A DNA stretch of 64,000 bases. It comes from Ecdyonurus torrentis. Lineage: Eukaryota; Arthropoda; Insecta; Ephemeroptera; Heptageniidae. The position numbers were made by a program, and so were the translations under genes. Each line of letters starts with the position of its first letter. Position 1 is the stretch's first letter. Below, in pieces: positions 22,813 to 33,113 of the stretch. The stretch is taken from positions 62,001 to 126,000 of the forward strand of contig CASGGR010000105.1 in the NCBI GenBank assembly GCA_949318235.1, given 5' to 3'. The notes beneath the pieces were generated by a model. It was not told where the DNA came from, ran no database searches, and was given only the letters and a program-made list of their open reading frames with translations.

Positions 22813-22998
22813 ACGAGGTGTTCTACATGCTGAACAATGCAACGTACCGCGTGGGCAAGGAGTACGTGGTGGACGTACATAATAAAAAAAACAGAGGTCG
22901 GAGTAGGGCCTGTCGTGAGGAACACTAGGGGAGTTTGTGACAGTTCTATCTCTCGTAGTCATGCCATCTTTCAACTGAATATGACCTCTGCACACCTG
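22813..22998 (+). CDS. NBN: NBN exon 2 (FHA N-half), only copy, disturbed
   Basis: Acceptor GGTTGACAG, phase 1 in. It encodes NEVFYMLNNATYRVGKE, matching nibrin PYRLLTGVEYVVGRK, and later DSSISRSHAIFQLN, matching the FHA signature SISRNHAV; the conserved Gly, Ser-x-x-His and Arg are all there. The two parts are in different frames, separated by about 65 bases with a TAG at 22926. Removing a GTACGT...CACTAG segment (22862-22928, 67 nt) as a mini-intron restores one frame ending at a GTGAGT donor (phase 0, as exon 3 needs), but leaves the FHA loop shorter than usual. The alternative is a disruptive insertion. Confidence 0.75.
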
Positions 22999-23135
22999 GT
23001 GAGTCGTACCTCCCTCCCTCGTATTTCAAATATGACCTCTGCACACCTTGTGAGTCGTACCTCCCTCCCTCGTATTACAAATATGACCTCTGCACACCTG
23101 GTGAGTCGTACCTCCCTCCCTCCCTCGTATTACAA
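22978..23135 (+). repeat. NBN: Triplicated exon 2 splice donor (51-bp tandem repeat)
   Basis: Three copies of a 51-bp unit (starts 22978, 23029, 23080) containing ATGACCTCTGCACACC, then a GTGAGTCGTACC donor and CTCCCTCCCTCGTATT. Each copy has a full GTGAGT donor at 22999, 23050 and 23101. Because 51 is a multiple of three and the unit has no stop, all three donors share a phase; use of the second or third would add 17 or 34 residues. Confidence 0.9.
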
Positions 23136-23239
23136 AGCCCAGTACTGGTATATACAGCTCTGGCTGAAAGTTCCCGAACTGGGCAGCGGCGGCCGCTGCG
23201 TGTTCTCATAAAGATAACATAGTGTGCTTGCTGGTTGCC

Positions 23240-23548
23240 TATAGGGTGTGTGCGCATGACGTCATTCTGAGTGCTTTTCGATGCTCATCTTGAGCAATGA
23301 TTAACATTGCTCAGTATAGGGCAAAGGTAGTTTTTGGCTATTTTCTTTGGAAATTAGCTGTTTTTTGGGTTATTATTATTTTTCTTGCATACTTGAGGTA
23401 CTAATTCAACCTGTTAGCAGCATCAATGCTCTCAAAAAAATCGCGAAGTATTTTTAAACTGGCAAAATGTGCCATTTCCCTATACCGGTCAATGTTATTT
23501 AGTACTCACTTATGACGTCGACTTTAACATGAATGAAACCACCCTATA
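23240..23548. mobile_element. MITE with TATAGGGTGT ends
   Basis: About 309 bp, ends TATAGGGTGTGTGC and the imperfect inverse CACCCTATA. The interior has ATGACGTCA near both ends and the phrase TTTAAACTGGCAAAATG. Same family as 55559-55868 (cleaner ends, TA flanks) and, inverted or partial, 26813-27138, 46088-46412 and 58190-58320. TA flanks suggest a mariner-like origin. Confidence 0.7.
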
Positions 23549-23698
23549 CAAATCGTTTGGAAACTTTTGGCCAAAGCTGTACATTCAGCTTGCTATCTTT
23601 TTGCCAAATAGGAGTGGGTGTAACCACATTAAAAAACTTGTGACGTATATTCTCGCAGTTAGGCCGCAAGGGAATATTGCGCTCTCTTTGAGGTGTCT

Positions 23699-24010
23699 TA
23701 GGCTGCGTTCGTAAACAGATCCTGCCACCTCAAGGAGGTAGCTCAGATCTCAGCTCTGGGAGCTCAAATGCTTCAACTAAAAAAAACGCTCAACAGAGCT
23801 TGGGCACCTCCGTCGCTAGGTTCTGCCACCTGCCGGCGCCCGCTATGCATGCTAATGCTATGCATGGAGCTCTCGCCAGCTACGTATCAGAACTCCGAGG
23901 TGCAGAGCTGCCTCTCAGATTGCCACAGATCTGCGGGATCTACTAACAAAACACTCGAGAGGTGGCGGGAGCTAGATCTGTGGCAGGCGCACAGTACGTA
24001 AACAGTAGGC
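23699..24010. mobile_element. Possible foldback element, unit C
   Basis: GC-richer island in AT-rich DNA, edged by CGTAAACAG and GTACGTAAACAG, with AGATCTGTGGCAGG and GATCCTGCCAC facing each other. Imperfect; no reading frame of note. Confidence 0.4.
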
Positions 24011-24220
24011 TATCTCCTTTACTGAGAATGTCAGATCAATGCGCGCTACAGTTGCGACTGGGTGAAGACTGCAGAACTAAATAATATATCTATATTTATA
24101 TATATTTCTATAATTATATATAGCCTCATTATATAATTATATATATTTATATAATATTTCTCTATGTATAAATATGTTTGTATTATATTGTTAATGTTGT
24201 GTTATATTTGTGTACAGTAA

Positions 24221-24410
24221 CGTATTATTCACATGACGCGTAAATTTAACGCGCGTCAACGTGTGTCGATGCGCGTTACAAAGTTGGAACAATGTAAACA
24301 AATGGAGCCGTTCACATGGTTTTTGAAAATTACATGTGAACGGCTCCATTTGTTTACATTGTTCCAGCTTTGTTACGCGCGTCAAATTTACGCGTCATGT
24401 GAATAATGCG
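24221..24410. mobile_element. Palindromic element, unit C
   Basis: About 190 bp with long inverted arms: TTATTCACATGACGCGTAAA at the left and its complement at the right, and a near-perfect inner palindrome around CATGTGAACGGCTCC. Ends resemble those of the PSMC3 intron element at 59899-60309. No coding capacity. Confidence 0.8.
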
Positions 24411-24638
24411 TAACATTTGACTATCATTTCTAATTGTATCAACTGATGCAATAACCTAAGCCGATATGCATTGTTGTATATTGTGATTGTAGGACGAAAG
24501 AAATGAATAAATATATTTTCAATTTATTCCCGCGTGGGCTAATTGCCAAAGGTTTACGTCACAAGTTTTTACGCGGAGTGTACCGTGGCAATAAGATAGC
24601 AAGCGCAGTATACTAACACATGTACATGTTTATCACAG

Positions 24639-24805
24639 GAAAACCCAGCTGTACTTCCCACCGTAGAGCTAACGGACACAGACTCCAAATATGGGACCTA
24701 CCTCAACACCAGCATAGAGAACGGAGTTGCCATGAACAAGAGCCACGCCTTCTTGCTGCGACATGGCTACAGAGTTAGGTTTGGCAAGCAGTGGAACATC
24801 TGGAG
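24639..24805 (+). CDS. NBN: NBN exon 3 (FHA C-half), unit C
   Basis: Same protein as the other copies. It is preceded by exon 2 (22813) in correct phase, so exons 1-2-3 of the FHA domain are collinear here. Confidence 0.87.
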
Positions 24806-25137
24806 GTGAGAGTTCAACATCACAAATATTTAAGACTGTTGTGACACACTTGGAGGGGAAATAGTCAAAATCACAACTATATTGTAGCATTTAATGTTTC
24901 TATTATATTTATATACATTAAGGTACTAATTTAACATTGTAGAAGCTTCTTGTTAGTGTGTTTGTGAGAAAACTACTGCACTGAGGTCACAAATATTTAA
25001 ATGTGGAATACTAGACATACTTTTACGTGTTTTAAGACAGTAAAATGTACTAATTTAACATTGTAGAAGCCTCTTGTTAGTGTGTTTGTGAGAAAACTAC
25101 TGCACTGAGGTCACAAATATTTAAATGTTACTTTCAG

Positions 25138-25301
25138 GTTGCAGTATCGACCCCTGGTGGTGCTTGTGGTCGAACATGGAGGGTGACCCCAGAAGTTTGA
25201 AGGTCAGGGATAATGTCCTCAAGCTTGGAGGTCATGTGGTGACCTCTTGGTCGTCCAAGGTCACGCATGTTACTATGCCATCAATCAAGATGACGGTCAA
25301 G
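25138..25301 (+). pseudogene. NBN: NBN exon 4, unit C, frameshifted
   Basis: 164 nt against 163 in every other copy: an extra C at about 25171 turns GTGGTGAACATG into GTGGTCGAACATG. In the frame set by exon 3 this gives a TGA about four codons later. Splice sites are intact. As written, unit C cannot encode BRCT1. Confidence 0.85.
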
Positions 25302-25786
25302 GTGGGTGGTTTAATTTAGCAAGTTAACATTAACTTGTATACTACTAATGAATGTAATCAATATTGATTGATGTTAGCAGCTTCAGTAGCCAGTTCAATG
25401 TAATCAGCTCGTCACCAGGATTAATTCAAAATTACAAGAAAAAAGAAAGAAAAACTGGCTAAAAACGAAAAAAAGAAAAGAAAAAAAAGCAATATTTATA
25501 TCATATTGATTAAATTTACTCAGTGGAATTTCATCTCATTCTTTGTTTTCTCTCTCTCTCTCTCTCTATTTTTCTTTTCTTTCTTTCTTTTTTTTTTTTT
25601 TTTTTTTTTTTTTTTGTGCTGACTTGGCCCACAGTGGCCCACTTTTGCCACGGCCCATCGAGAAATCCTTGAAATCTCGGCGCCCAATCCGTCCATGCAT
25701 TACGGCCTAGTGTAACCATGCATTATTTACCTTTGGAAAAACACAAAAGCTGTAACGTTTTTTATTTCATCTTATCACCGTACTTC

Positions 25787-25825
<39 letters not shown>

Positions 25826-26714
25826 ATGCAAATAAACTGTACATGAAAATTTAACCCAACCCCTTTATGGAAAGCAATCTTTCACAAAATAAATAAATAA
25901 ATAGACTAATAAGCTCATAAATAGAAATAATAATAAATAAATAAACAAACAAATAAATGAATAAATAAATAAACGAATAAACTCATAAATAAGAATAATA
26001 AATAAATAAAGTAATGCAAAGAGCGCACAGTTTATGCTTATAATATTTACTTTGAAAGCACCGAGCGTTTCGTAAGATTAGTTCATTCCAAAAAAAACTT
26101 TCAAACTTTTTCCCATAGATTTAGCAACGCGCAACGGTGCAACAGCTCCGCGCAATATTGGTTGCGCCCCACTCTGAATATTCTGAGATATGAAATGAGG
26201 GGAACGTTTCCCCTGACTTGTTTTAGTGTGACTCATAACTGCTAAGACATTTTCTTAACACCCTCAAAACACCACAAAAGAAAAATAATAAAAATTATTG
26301 TGATACATATTTTTACTGCTCTCATTATAGTCCACATGATGAACGTATAAAAAATAGGGTAAATAGGTAGCATTTACTAGTCCTTTAACTACCATAGCTG
26401 ATTGTCATTTTAGGGGCAATTAAGAACAGGGCTTTTATGAACAGCATTACTGTTTTATTTGCTATATACAAAAAAAAGTACTGTACATTCTTAATTGTTT
26501 TTTTTTTTTTTTTTATGATTTAAGATAGAAATAAACTTAAAATATCACAATACAATTTTTATGTCATAATTATATTTGTTTGTGTGTGTTTTTTTTATTT
26601 TTGTCATTAAAATTGTGAATAATTGATTGTCATTTTAGTAGAAGGAATTAACAGGGCTTATATGTTTGTTAATTGCATTTTAATCCCAATAAATTACTAA
26701 TACGTTCTCTTTAG
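25302..26714 (+). other. Unit C spacer
   Basis: Matches 3624-5055, with a shorter (TTTC)n/poly(T) and a longer GA run. No exon seen. Confidence 0.55.
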
Positions 26715-26812
26715 ATTTGCTTTGTGTAAAGTTGTGCACCTCACACACACAAATGTATTTGAATAATGTGGCGAACTTTGATGTTCCAGACTGCTGTTTA
26801 TGTGAAGTTTCT
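26715..26812 (+). pseudogene. Borealin-associated exon a, unit C, truncated
   Basis: Matches 5056 to about 5152 and stops at GTGAAGTTTCT, where the sequence switches to the TATAGGGTGT-family element also found at 46088. The donor half is missing. A few bases of overlap (TTCT) sit at the junction. Confidence 0.8.
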
Positions 26813-27138
26813 TCTATATGGTGCCTGCATTCATTTTATAGTCGACGCCATATTGGATAACTCAATAACATGGATGGCATAGGAAAATAACTCATTTTGC
26901 CAGTTTAAAGCCACTACAGTATGCAATATTTTTGAGAGCATTGATGCTGTAAATATGTTCAGTTAGTATCTCAAGTATGTGAGAAAAATAAAAACAAAAA
27001 CATTAAGGAAAAAATAACTGATTTTCCAAAGAAAATTGGCTTAAACAAAGTTTGTCCAATGCTGAACAATATTATTCACTACTCTAGTATGGCCTCCAAG
27101 CGCATTCAATATGACGTCTTCTGCATACACCCTGTAAG
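26813..27138. mobile_element. TATAGGGTGT-family MITE (partial, inverted)
   Basis: Contains ATGACGTCTTCTGCATACACCCTG at one side, GCCAGTTTAAAGCC inside and TCGACGCCATATTGG at the other, the reverse complement layout of 55559-55868. An almost identical copy is at 46088-46412, upstream of the other exon 6. Confidence 0.65.
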
Positions 27139-27252
27139 AACATCAAATAAAATTAACACCTAATGTCTGTCTCTCTTGTTTATTTTAATTAGTTAATCAT
27201 TTAACTAAGTATTAAACTATTTTAATTAGTTTTATTGTTATTATATTTGCAG

Positions 27253-27390
27253 GAGGCAGCAGTGTGTTGTTTGGTCGTGGAGGGTTGACGATGGAGGAGA
27301 TGTGTGAGGACAACGTCATCGTCGTCAACAACAACGTCAACGTCAACAAGGCTGACACTCAGCTGCCTGACCAACTCAACACTCTCATGG
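27253..27390 (+). CDS. NBN: NBN exon 6 (BRCT2 middle), partial segment N1
   Basis: Acceptor TATTTGCAG, donor ATGG|GTCAGT, 138 nt, phase 1 at both ends. It encodes GGSSVLFGRGGLTMEEMCED, then an Asn/Val-rich loop and QLPDQLNTLM. This matches the nibrin BRCT2 GGGEARLI region. No exon 5 precedes it in the N1 segment. Identical to 46529-46666. Confidence 0.82.
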
Positions 27391-27411
27391 GTCAGTCAGG
27401 CTTCGTCAACT

Positions 27412-28282
27412 TGTAATGACCCGCACTACTGTTTGGTTCATTACTGGTGATTTTAATGCTCGCGCCTTTTAAAGTAGTTGCATGATGTGCGATAGATGGC
27501 GTATGGAAATAATAGTTAATATTATGTCAAGTAGATGGCGGGGCTAATTGTTTCGATTAACTCACGTACGAGCTTAGACTAGAAAGTTGGCTGGTTCAGC
27601 TTACTGGCCAAGCTAAAGTTGTCTTTTGCCATTTGGCTTTGTGGTGCTTACAGGCTAAGTAAGAAGTTACACGCTTCGGCGTGGATGCTTGCTTGGTCTT
27701 CCAGGCCGGATAGGAAGTTTCGCGCTGAAGAAGCGCGGATGCTTGTCCGAGTCTGTGGAGCTGTCTGGATCAGGTCCGGACGCTTCTAAATAAGGGAAAC
27801 CGAGTTTCCCGCAGTGCCCCCCCTACGGAACTTCCTTGACCGGTTTGCGCTGTGTGAGCGCGAACAAAGGAGTCGGAAGTGTCTGTTTGCTTTGAATGCA
27901 TAAGATCAGGTTGTGTTGTTTGTGGCCTGAGTGCCTGTTTATTATTTTAATCATAGTAATTAAGTATTCGTGTTGTCAGCTGTTAGTCTGACTTGTATTC
28001 TATTATAGTTATAATTAAGTTTAAGTTGCATTAATATTAAGCGTTTTGTTTGCGCATAAGTTAAGAACACAGCTATTGTTCACAAAGATCAAACTTAGCT
28101 GATGTCCCTTCAGGGCACAAATAAGGGGTAGGATGTTTGGGTGGTTTTGATCTTAAGCAAATAATTGAATTAGTGGTAATAATTAGCTAGCAAATAGAGT
28201 TTTGGCAAATCATATTGTTCAGTGCCTGCTAAAATCCCCTAGACAAACGAGCTAAACTTTAATTGGTACAGGCGCTGTAACA
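27412..28282 (+). repeat. 5' LTR
   Basis: 871 bp, TG...CA ends, matching 30436-31306 without a difference that I could see. Contains a GC-rich hairpin-prone part (GTTTCGCGCTGAAGAAGCGC) and AATAAGGG near the end. Directly after it comes AACTTGAGGGCTCGG, where a primer-binding site should be; it partly resembles the tRNA-Pro type (GGGGGCTCG). Confidence 0.92.
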
Positions 28283-29041
28283 AACTTGAGGGCTCGGCCT
28301 CTAATTACTTTTTTAAACCTCAAGTTAACCTAAAGGTTCGGGGTTCGGTAGTAACTATTCAAACACCCCTCAAGCTAAATTGAGAGGTAGGTCTTCAACA
28401 ACCCCTTAACTAGTGTTAACGTTTTTTTCAGTCAAATTTTGTGCATTTTATTGCCAATTGTTTCTTTTTATTGTTTAATTTAATTTTTATGTTTTCAAAT
28501 AAGTTAAAAGCTTGCCAAAGTTCCGATTTGTTAGTTGATTTATTAATTTAACATCTCGTTTTAGAGATCTTTGTCTTTGAATTAGTCGTTAATATCAAAC
28601 ACTCAAAATTCTATTCTTTATTATTGTACATTTTATTGTTTAGCGATTATTATTAATTTAAGTTTAATTACTAGTTTTAGTTTATCTATTTTAAGTGTAA
28701 AGTGATTTTAGTGTGTTATTTGTTTGCTTTTAAGTTTAAGTATTATTCTATACAATTATTAGTAATTAGTTGTGCAGCATTTCGAGTGTTATTAGAGTTG
28801 TGTATTTAAAGTGTTTTTTTTTAATGTTAATTAAAAATATGTCAAACAGGCTTAATTTGAACTTTGTATAGTTTAAATTGAGCAGCTGTTTAGTATAAGT
28901 CCGGCCTTAAGTGATTTAACTCGTCCTGGAGGCTAGGCTTTTGTTTCATCGGCTCTTTAAAAATTTAATATTACTTGCTCTTAGTGTGGTGTTAGTTTTA
29001 AGTTTCAATATAAATATTCCTTATAATATTTTCATTAATTA
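28283..29041 (+). other. Leader of the LTR element
   Basis: AT-rich 5' leader between the LTR and the gag frame. No frame of note. Confidence 0.6.
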
Positions 29042-30238
29042 TTGATGTTTTGCATGTGTGTTTTTTTGAGAATACAGTTGTGTATAATAATTTTTATGGA
29101 TTATCATGTGAAAATTTCCAACATGTCAAGTTGTGTTGAGCGTCAAGGCAACATACTGAATAAATATGAAGGGTGCTGCAATGTTCAGAACTTTGAACTA
29201 CCTACGTATTGGGGGCCGAGTGATTACCAACACCCAGAGAAATTTTTGGCCAGTTTTACACGATGTGCAGATGTGTTACATGTTACTCTCGACAAGTTGA
29301 TGCTTGAGTCTATGTCAAGTGCATTGAAAGGTGAAGCATATAGCTGGTGGGTATGTAGTGGCAGCTTTACTAAATGGTCTGTTTTTAAACGTGAGTTTAT
29401 GCGTTACTTTGTGTCGCCCCAGTATTATGATGATTTGCTGGAGGAAATAAAGAATACATCGCAAAGAGAAGATGAGCCCTTACCTTCGTTTATATTTCGA
29501 ATGAATGAATTATTTGACAAGTGCTATGCAGAGATCCCTGAGTTGTTGAAGGTTAAAATTGTTATGTCAAGGGTCCATTTAAAATTTAAGCAACTTGTAG
29601 CTGATAAAATTTACTCTTCGCTTGTGGAGTTTGCGAGGGCTTCAATGCAGATTGAGTCATGTGTCAAAGTGTTGTGCACTAAGCAGCCTGAGGGGATGCA
29701 AAGGAACTTTCGTCAGAGGCCTGTTAATCGTCGTGTTATTGTGTGTGGGGACAGAGGTTCGTCATGTGTGGAGGAGAAGTGCGTCGCATCGCGACCTTAT
29801 CTTTCAAGGGCAAAGTTGAGCATTGGACGTGTTTTCGTGTGTTGGAGGTGTGGACGGAAGTTTCAGAGAAAGTGTCCCTGTGCAGATAAGAGGAGAACAA
29901 GCGAGGAACAATGGGCACCTCTTACAGAGAATGAGCATATGAGTCACAAAAACAACCAGTGTGTTTCAGTTGTAAGCTCTGTACAGTTGGCGAGGATAAA
30001 GCGTACGGAGAAGAAAAGGAGGTACAGACACAACAGAAGAATGCGCATGCGATCAGCGGCATCCAGATTTGGCATGAGTCATCAGAGCACTATTGATACT
30101 GAGTTGAGTTCACCGTCAGTTCATGTGTTGCAAGTAGCAAGTTCGTCGAGTGCTTGTGAGTCTCTGCAAGTTCAGGGTGAGGAGAGTGGTGGTGTGAACT
30201 GTCGTAAGATGGAGGAGATGCTGCATGTAGTGAGTTGA
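29042..30238 (+). CDS. Gag-like protein of the LTR element
   Basis: 398 codons; the true start may be the Met at 29096 or 29123, since the first 27 residues are hydrophobic and unlike a Gag. Residues about 75-180 carry the retrotransposon Gag core pattern: ALKGEAYSWW, WSVFKREFMRYF, then a QREDEPLPSFIFRMNELFDK segment. A zinc-knuckle-like motif CWRCGRKFQRKCPC sits at about residues 266-279; it fits CX2CX4HX4C except that the His is Gln. The C-terminal part is basic, then Ser-rich. It would form the particle shell and bind RNA. Confidence 0.8.
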   Translation: MMFCMCVFLRIQLCIIIFMDYHVKISNMSSCVERQGNILNKYEGCCNVQNFELPTYWGPSDYQHPEKFLASFTRCADVLHVTLDKLMLESMSSALKGEAYSWWVCSGSFTKWSVFKREFMRYFVSPQYYDDLLEEIKNTSQREDEPLPSFIFRMNELFDKCYAEIPELLKVKIVMSRVHLKFKQLVADKIYSSLVEFARASMQIESCVKVLCTKQPEGMQRNFRQRPVNRRVIVCGDRGSSCVEEKCVASRPYLSRAKLSIGRVFVCWRCGRKFQRKCPCADKRRTSEEQWAPLTENEHMSHKNNQCVSVVSSVQLARIKRTEKKRRYRHNRRMRMRSAASRFGMSHQSTIDTELSSPSVHVLQVASSSSACESLQVQGEESGGVNCRKMEEMLHVVS

Positions 30239-30435
30239 AGCGGACTTTCTTACAGATTGCGAAGAGGCTTAAGTGTTGTGATGCTAAAAAGAAGAGTGTA
30301 ATTGATGCAGCGAGTCAGTGTGAGGGGATATACCAGAGCTATGTGCAATTGAGTGATTATTCTGATGCTTTGTCAGGCTATAGTTATTGGGACGAGGCCT
30401 GGCGGGGTAATGCTCTTTTTCAGAGGAGGGGGTGA
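30238..30435 (+). other. Short reading frame after gag
   Basis: About 65 codons, in a different frame from gag and overlapping its stop, ending in QRRG and TGA at the purine tract. It could be the very end of a deleted pol, as many such elements end in a short polar tail before the polypurine tract. No enzyme motif is visible. Confidence 0.35.
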
Positions 30436-31306
30436 TGTAATGACCCGCACTACTGTTTGGTTCATTACTGGTGATTTTAATGCTCGCGCCTTTTAAAGTA
30501 GTTGCATGATGTGCGATAGATGGCGTATGGAAATAATAGTTAATATTATGTCAAGTAGATGGCGGGGCTAATTGTTTCGATTAACTCACGTACGAGCTTA
30601 GACTAGAAAGTTGGCTGGTTCAGCTTACTGGCCAAGCTAAAGTTGTCTTTTGCCATTTGGCTTTGTGGTGCTTACAGGCTAAGTAAGAAGTTACACGCTT
30701 CGGCGTGGATGCTTGCTTGGTCTTCCAGGCCGGATAGGAAGTTTCGCGCTGAAGAAGCGCGGATGCTTGTCCGAGTCTGTGGAGCTGTCTGGATCAGGTC
30801 CGGACGCTTCTAAATAAGGGAAACCGAGTTTCCCGCAGTGCCCCCCCTACGGAACTTCCTTGACCGGTTTGCGCTGTGTGAGCGCGAACAAAGGAGTCGG
30901 AAGTGTCTGTTTGCTTTGAATGCATAAGATCAGGTTGTGTTGTTTGTGGCCTGAGTGCCTGTTTATTATTTTAATCATAGTAATTAAGTATTCGTGTTGT
31001 CAGCTGTTAGTCTGACTTGTATTCTATTATAGTTATAATTAAGTTTAAGTTGCATTAATATTAAGCGTTTTGTTTGCGCATAAGTTAAGAACACAGCTAT
31101 TGTTCACAAAGATCAAACTTAGCTGATGTCCCTTCAGGGCACAAATAAGGGGTAGGATGTTTGGGTGGTTTTGATCTTAAGCAAATAATTGAATTAGTGG
31201 TAATAATTAGCTAGCAAATAGAGTTTTGGCAAATCATATTGTTCAGTGCCTGCTAAAATCCCCTAGACAAACGAGCTAAACTTTAATTGGTACAGGCGCT
31301 GTAACA
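30436..31306 (+). repeat. 3' LTR
   Basis: 871 bp, same as the 5' LTR, followed by the AACT target repeat and then ordinary intron 6 sequence matching 46687 onward. Confidence 0.92.
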
Positions 31307-31310
31307 AACT

Positions 31311-32898
31311 ACTGCCACATTTAACTACATATACTATGGGCTGCAATTCTATGTGCTTGCAATTTTGAGTACCCTTTTTTGTATATCTATTTAAAGCCAT
31401 AGACCACATAAAACAGCATGTGCTTGTTAATGAATAAACACGAAATGGGATCTTCACAACTGCTACCAATTTTTACTAGAATTTTAATGTAGCCCCACCA
31501 GAGAGCGTGAAAAAGACTGTAAAGTATGCAATTTGCGTGAAAATGCATGTTTATGACGTCAGAAACATGCAAAAATTAATATGAAAATGTTGTGCGGGTT
31601 GCATAAATTGAATTTTCTGATCACTGCTACGGAGCTACTGTTGGGTTTTGAGACAAACTAAAGTTATTTATGTAAATCCCATCAAGTGTTTTGTGATATA
31701 AATGTTTATGTTTTTCTCCGGTCTATTGCTTTAATTAAATATTTTCACATAATATAGCTTTCAATAAAGCGCGCTTTAATTATAATTATCTATTTTACTT
31801 TTCTTTAATTTGCAATTTAAACCAATTTTTCTTCTTCTTATATTTATATTAGGCCTATACTACAGGCTGGTTTCATTCATGTTAAAGTCGACACCATAAG
31901 GAAGTAACATGGGCCAGTATAGAAAAATGACTAATGATAATGAGGAAGGTGAATTGAAAATTTTTTGTTGAGTTTATGATATTTTTGGAAAGAGCTTTAA
32001 AAAATTTTGAGGTGGTACTTTTTCTTAGGACGATTGGAGCATGCGAAGTATTTTTAATTAATTTTTGAAAATCGACCTAAAAAGCCTGTGACGTCATCAG
32101 TCCACTTTTTTCTCCTCGAATACTAATCGTTCCAGGTTCAGTAGCCAGTTTAATGAAATCAGCTTGTTCTCAGGATTGCAAAAAACTGGCCAATGAACCT
32201 TCTACGGTCAATACTTTCTGAAATAAATGCCCGATTGATGACGTCACAGGCTTTTTAGGTCGATTTTCAAAATTTAATTAAAAATACTTCCCACGCTCCA
32301 ATCGTTCTACGAAAAAATTGCGTCTCAAAATTTTTTAACGCTCTTTTTAAAAATGTCATAAAAAGTGGGGGTTAAAAAAATTCACCTTCCTCATTTTGTC
32401 GCTTTAAAAATACTTCTCAATATTTTTGAGACCATTGAACATGTTGAATTAGTTTGTCAAATTTGTGAGAAAAATAATATTAACCAAAAAATTGCTAATT
32501 TACCAAAGAAAATAGCCAAAACCTAGGTTTGTCCTATGCTAAGCAATGTTATTCATTGCTCAAGAAGAGCATTGTAAAGCACTCAGAATGACGCCATGCC
32601 CACTTGCACTATTGTAAACATAGAAAATTGTGAAATTTTGCACAATGATATGTTAGTATAGAATATCTTCAACTATTTCCGATTTTGAGTTATTTTTATT
32701 ATTATTTTTTTTTTAAGTTTTAGTCCCATGAGAGCCCATGTTAATTTCAATAATTATTTTGTGTCTTTTCTGATGGTCACAAGTTCTCACAATTTTATCA
32801 TAGGTAGCTGTTACTGTTAACTTTCAAATGTCATCATAAAGATTCAATTTTACATTTTGAGATACAAGCCATATGAATGTAATATTTAAATGTTACAG
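31311..32898 (+). other. NBN intron 6 remainder, segment N1
   Basis: Matches 46687-48275. No exon. It contains two facing ~250-bp repeats sharing TGACGTCATC / GATGACGTCA and CTTTTTAGGTCGATTTTC, a half copy of the CAGTAGCCAGT hairpin repeat near 32138, and a partial TATAGGGTGT-family element ending near 32610. Confidence 0.6.
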
Positions 32899-33113
32899 AT
32901 ATACTGGAGCTGAAGGACAAGCGCGTGGTGCCTGAGTCAGAAATCACGCTGACCATGCTCTACAACTCCACAGAGACCAACTGCAACCCTGACTTCATAC
33001 CTGCCTCTCTCATGAGAGAGAGGAGAGAGAGGGAGGCATCAGAAGTGCTGGCTCCTGATACCTGTGACGACCAGGAGGTCAAGCCTAGTCTCGCTCCTGC
33101 TCCTGATACACAG
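32899..33113 (+). CDS. NBN: NBN exon 7 (BRCT2 end), segment N1
   Basis: Acceptor ATGTTACAG, phase 1 in, first donor CAG|GTAATT, phase 0 out, 215 nt. It encodes DILELKDKRVVPESEITLTM, then LYNSTETNCNPDFIP and an Arg/Glu-rich stretch. This matches the human nibrin segment [32 protein letters not shown], the end of BRCT2. Collinear with exon 6 at 27253. No exon 8 follows before unit D. Confidence 0.82.

Larger units (their letters stand above)
27412..31306 (+). mobile_element. Gag-only LTR retroelement in NBN intron 6
   Basis: 3895 bp inserted 22 bp past the exon 6 donor. The empty site at 46666-46700 reads GTCAACTACTGCC; here AACT is repeated on both sides (27408-27411 and 31307-31310), a 4-bp target duplication. 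It has two 871-bp LTRs starting TGTAATGACC and ending GCTGTAACA, a gag frame, no reverse transcriptase, integrase or protease, and a purine run (AGAGGAGGGGG) before the 3' LTR. The LTRs look identical, so insertion is recent. Probably non-autonomous. Confidence 0.92.

Noticed and set aside
23469..24001. Short forward frames of 77-81 codons in unit C
   Set aside because: They lie within MITE-like sequence and have no domain or splice support.
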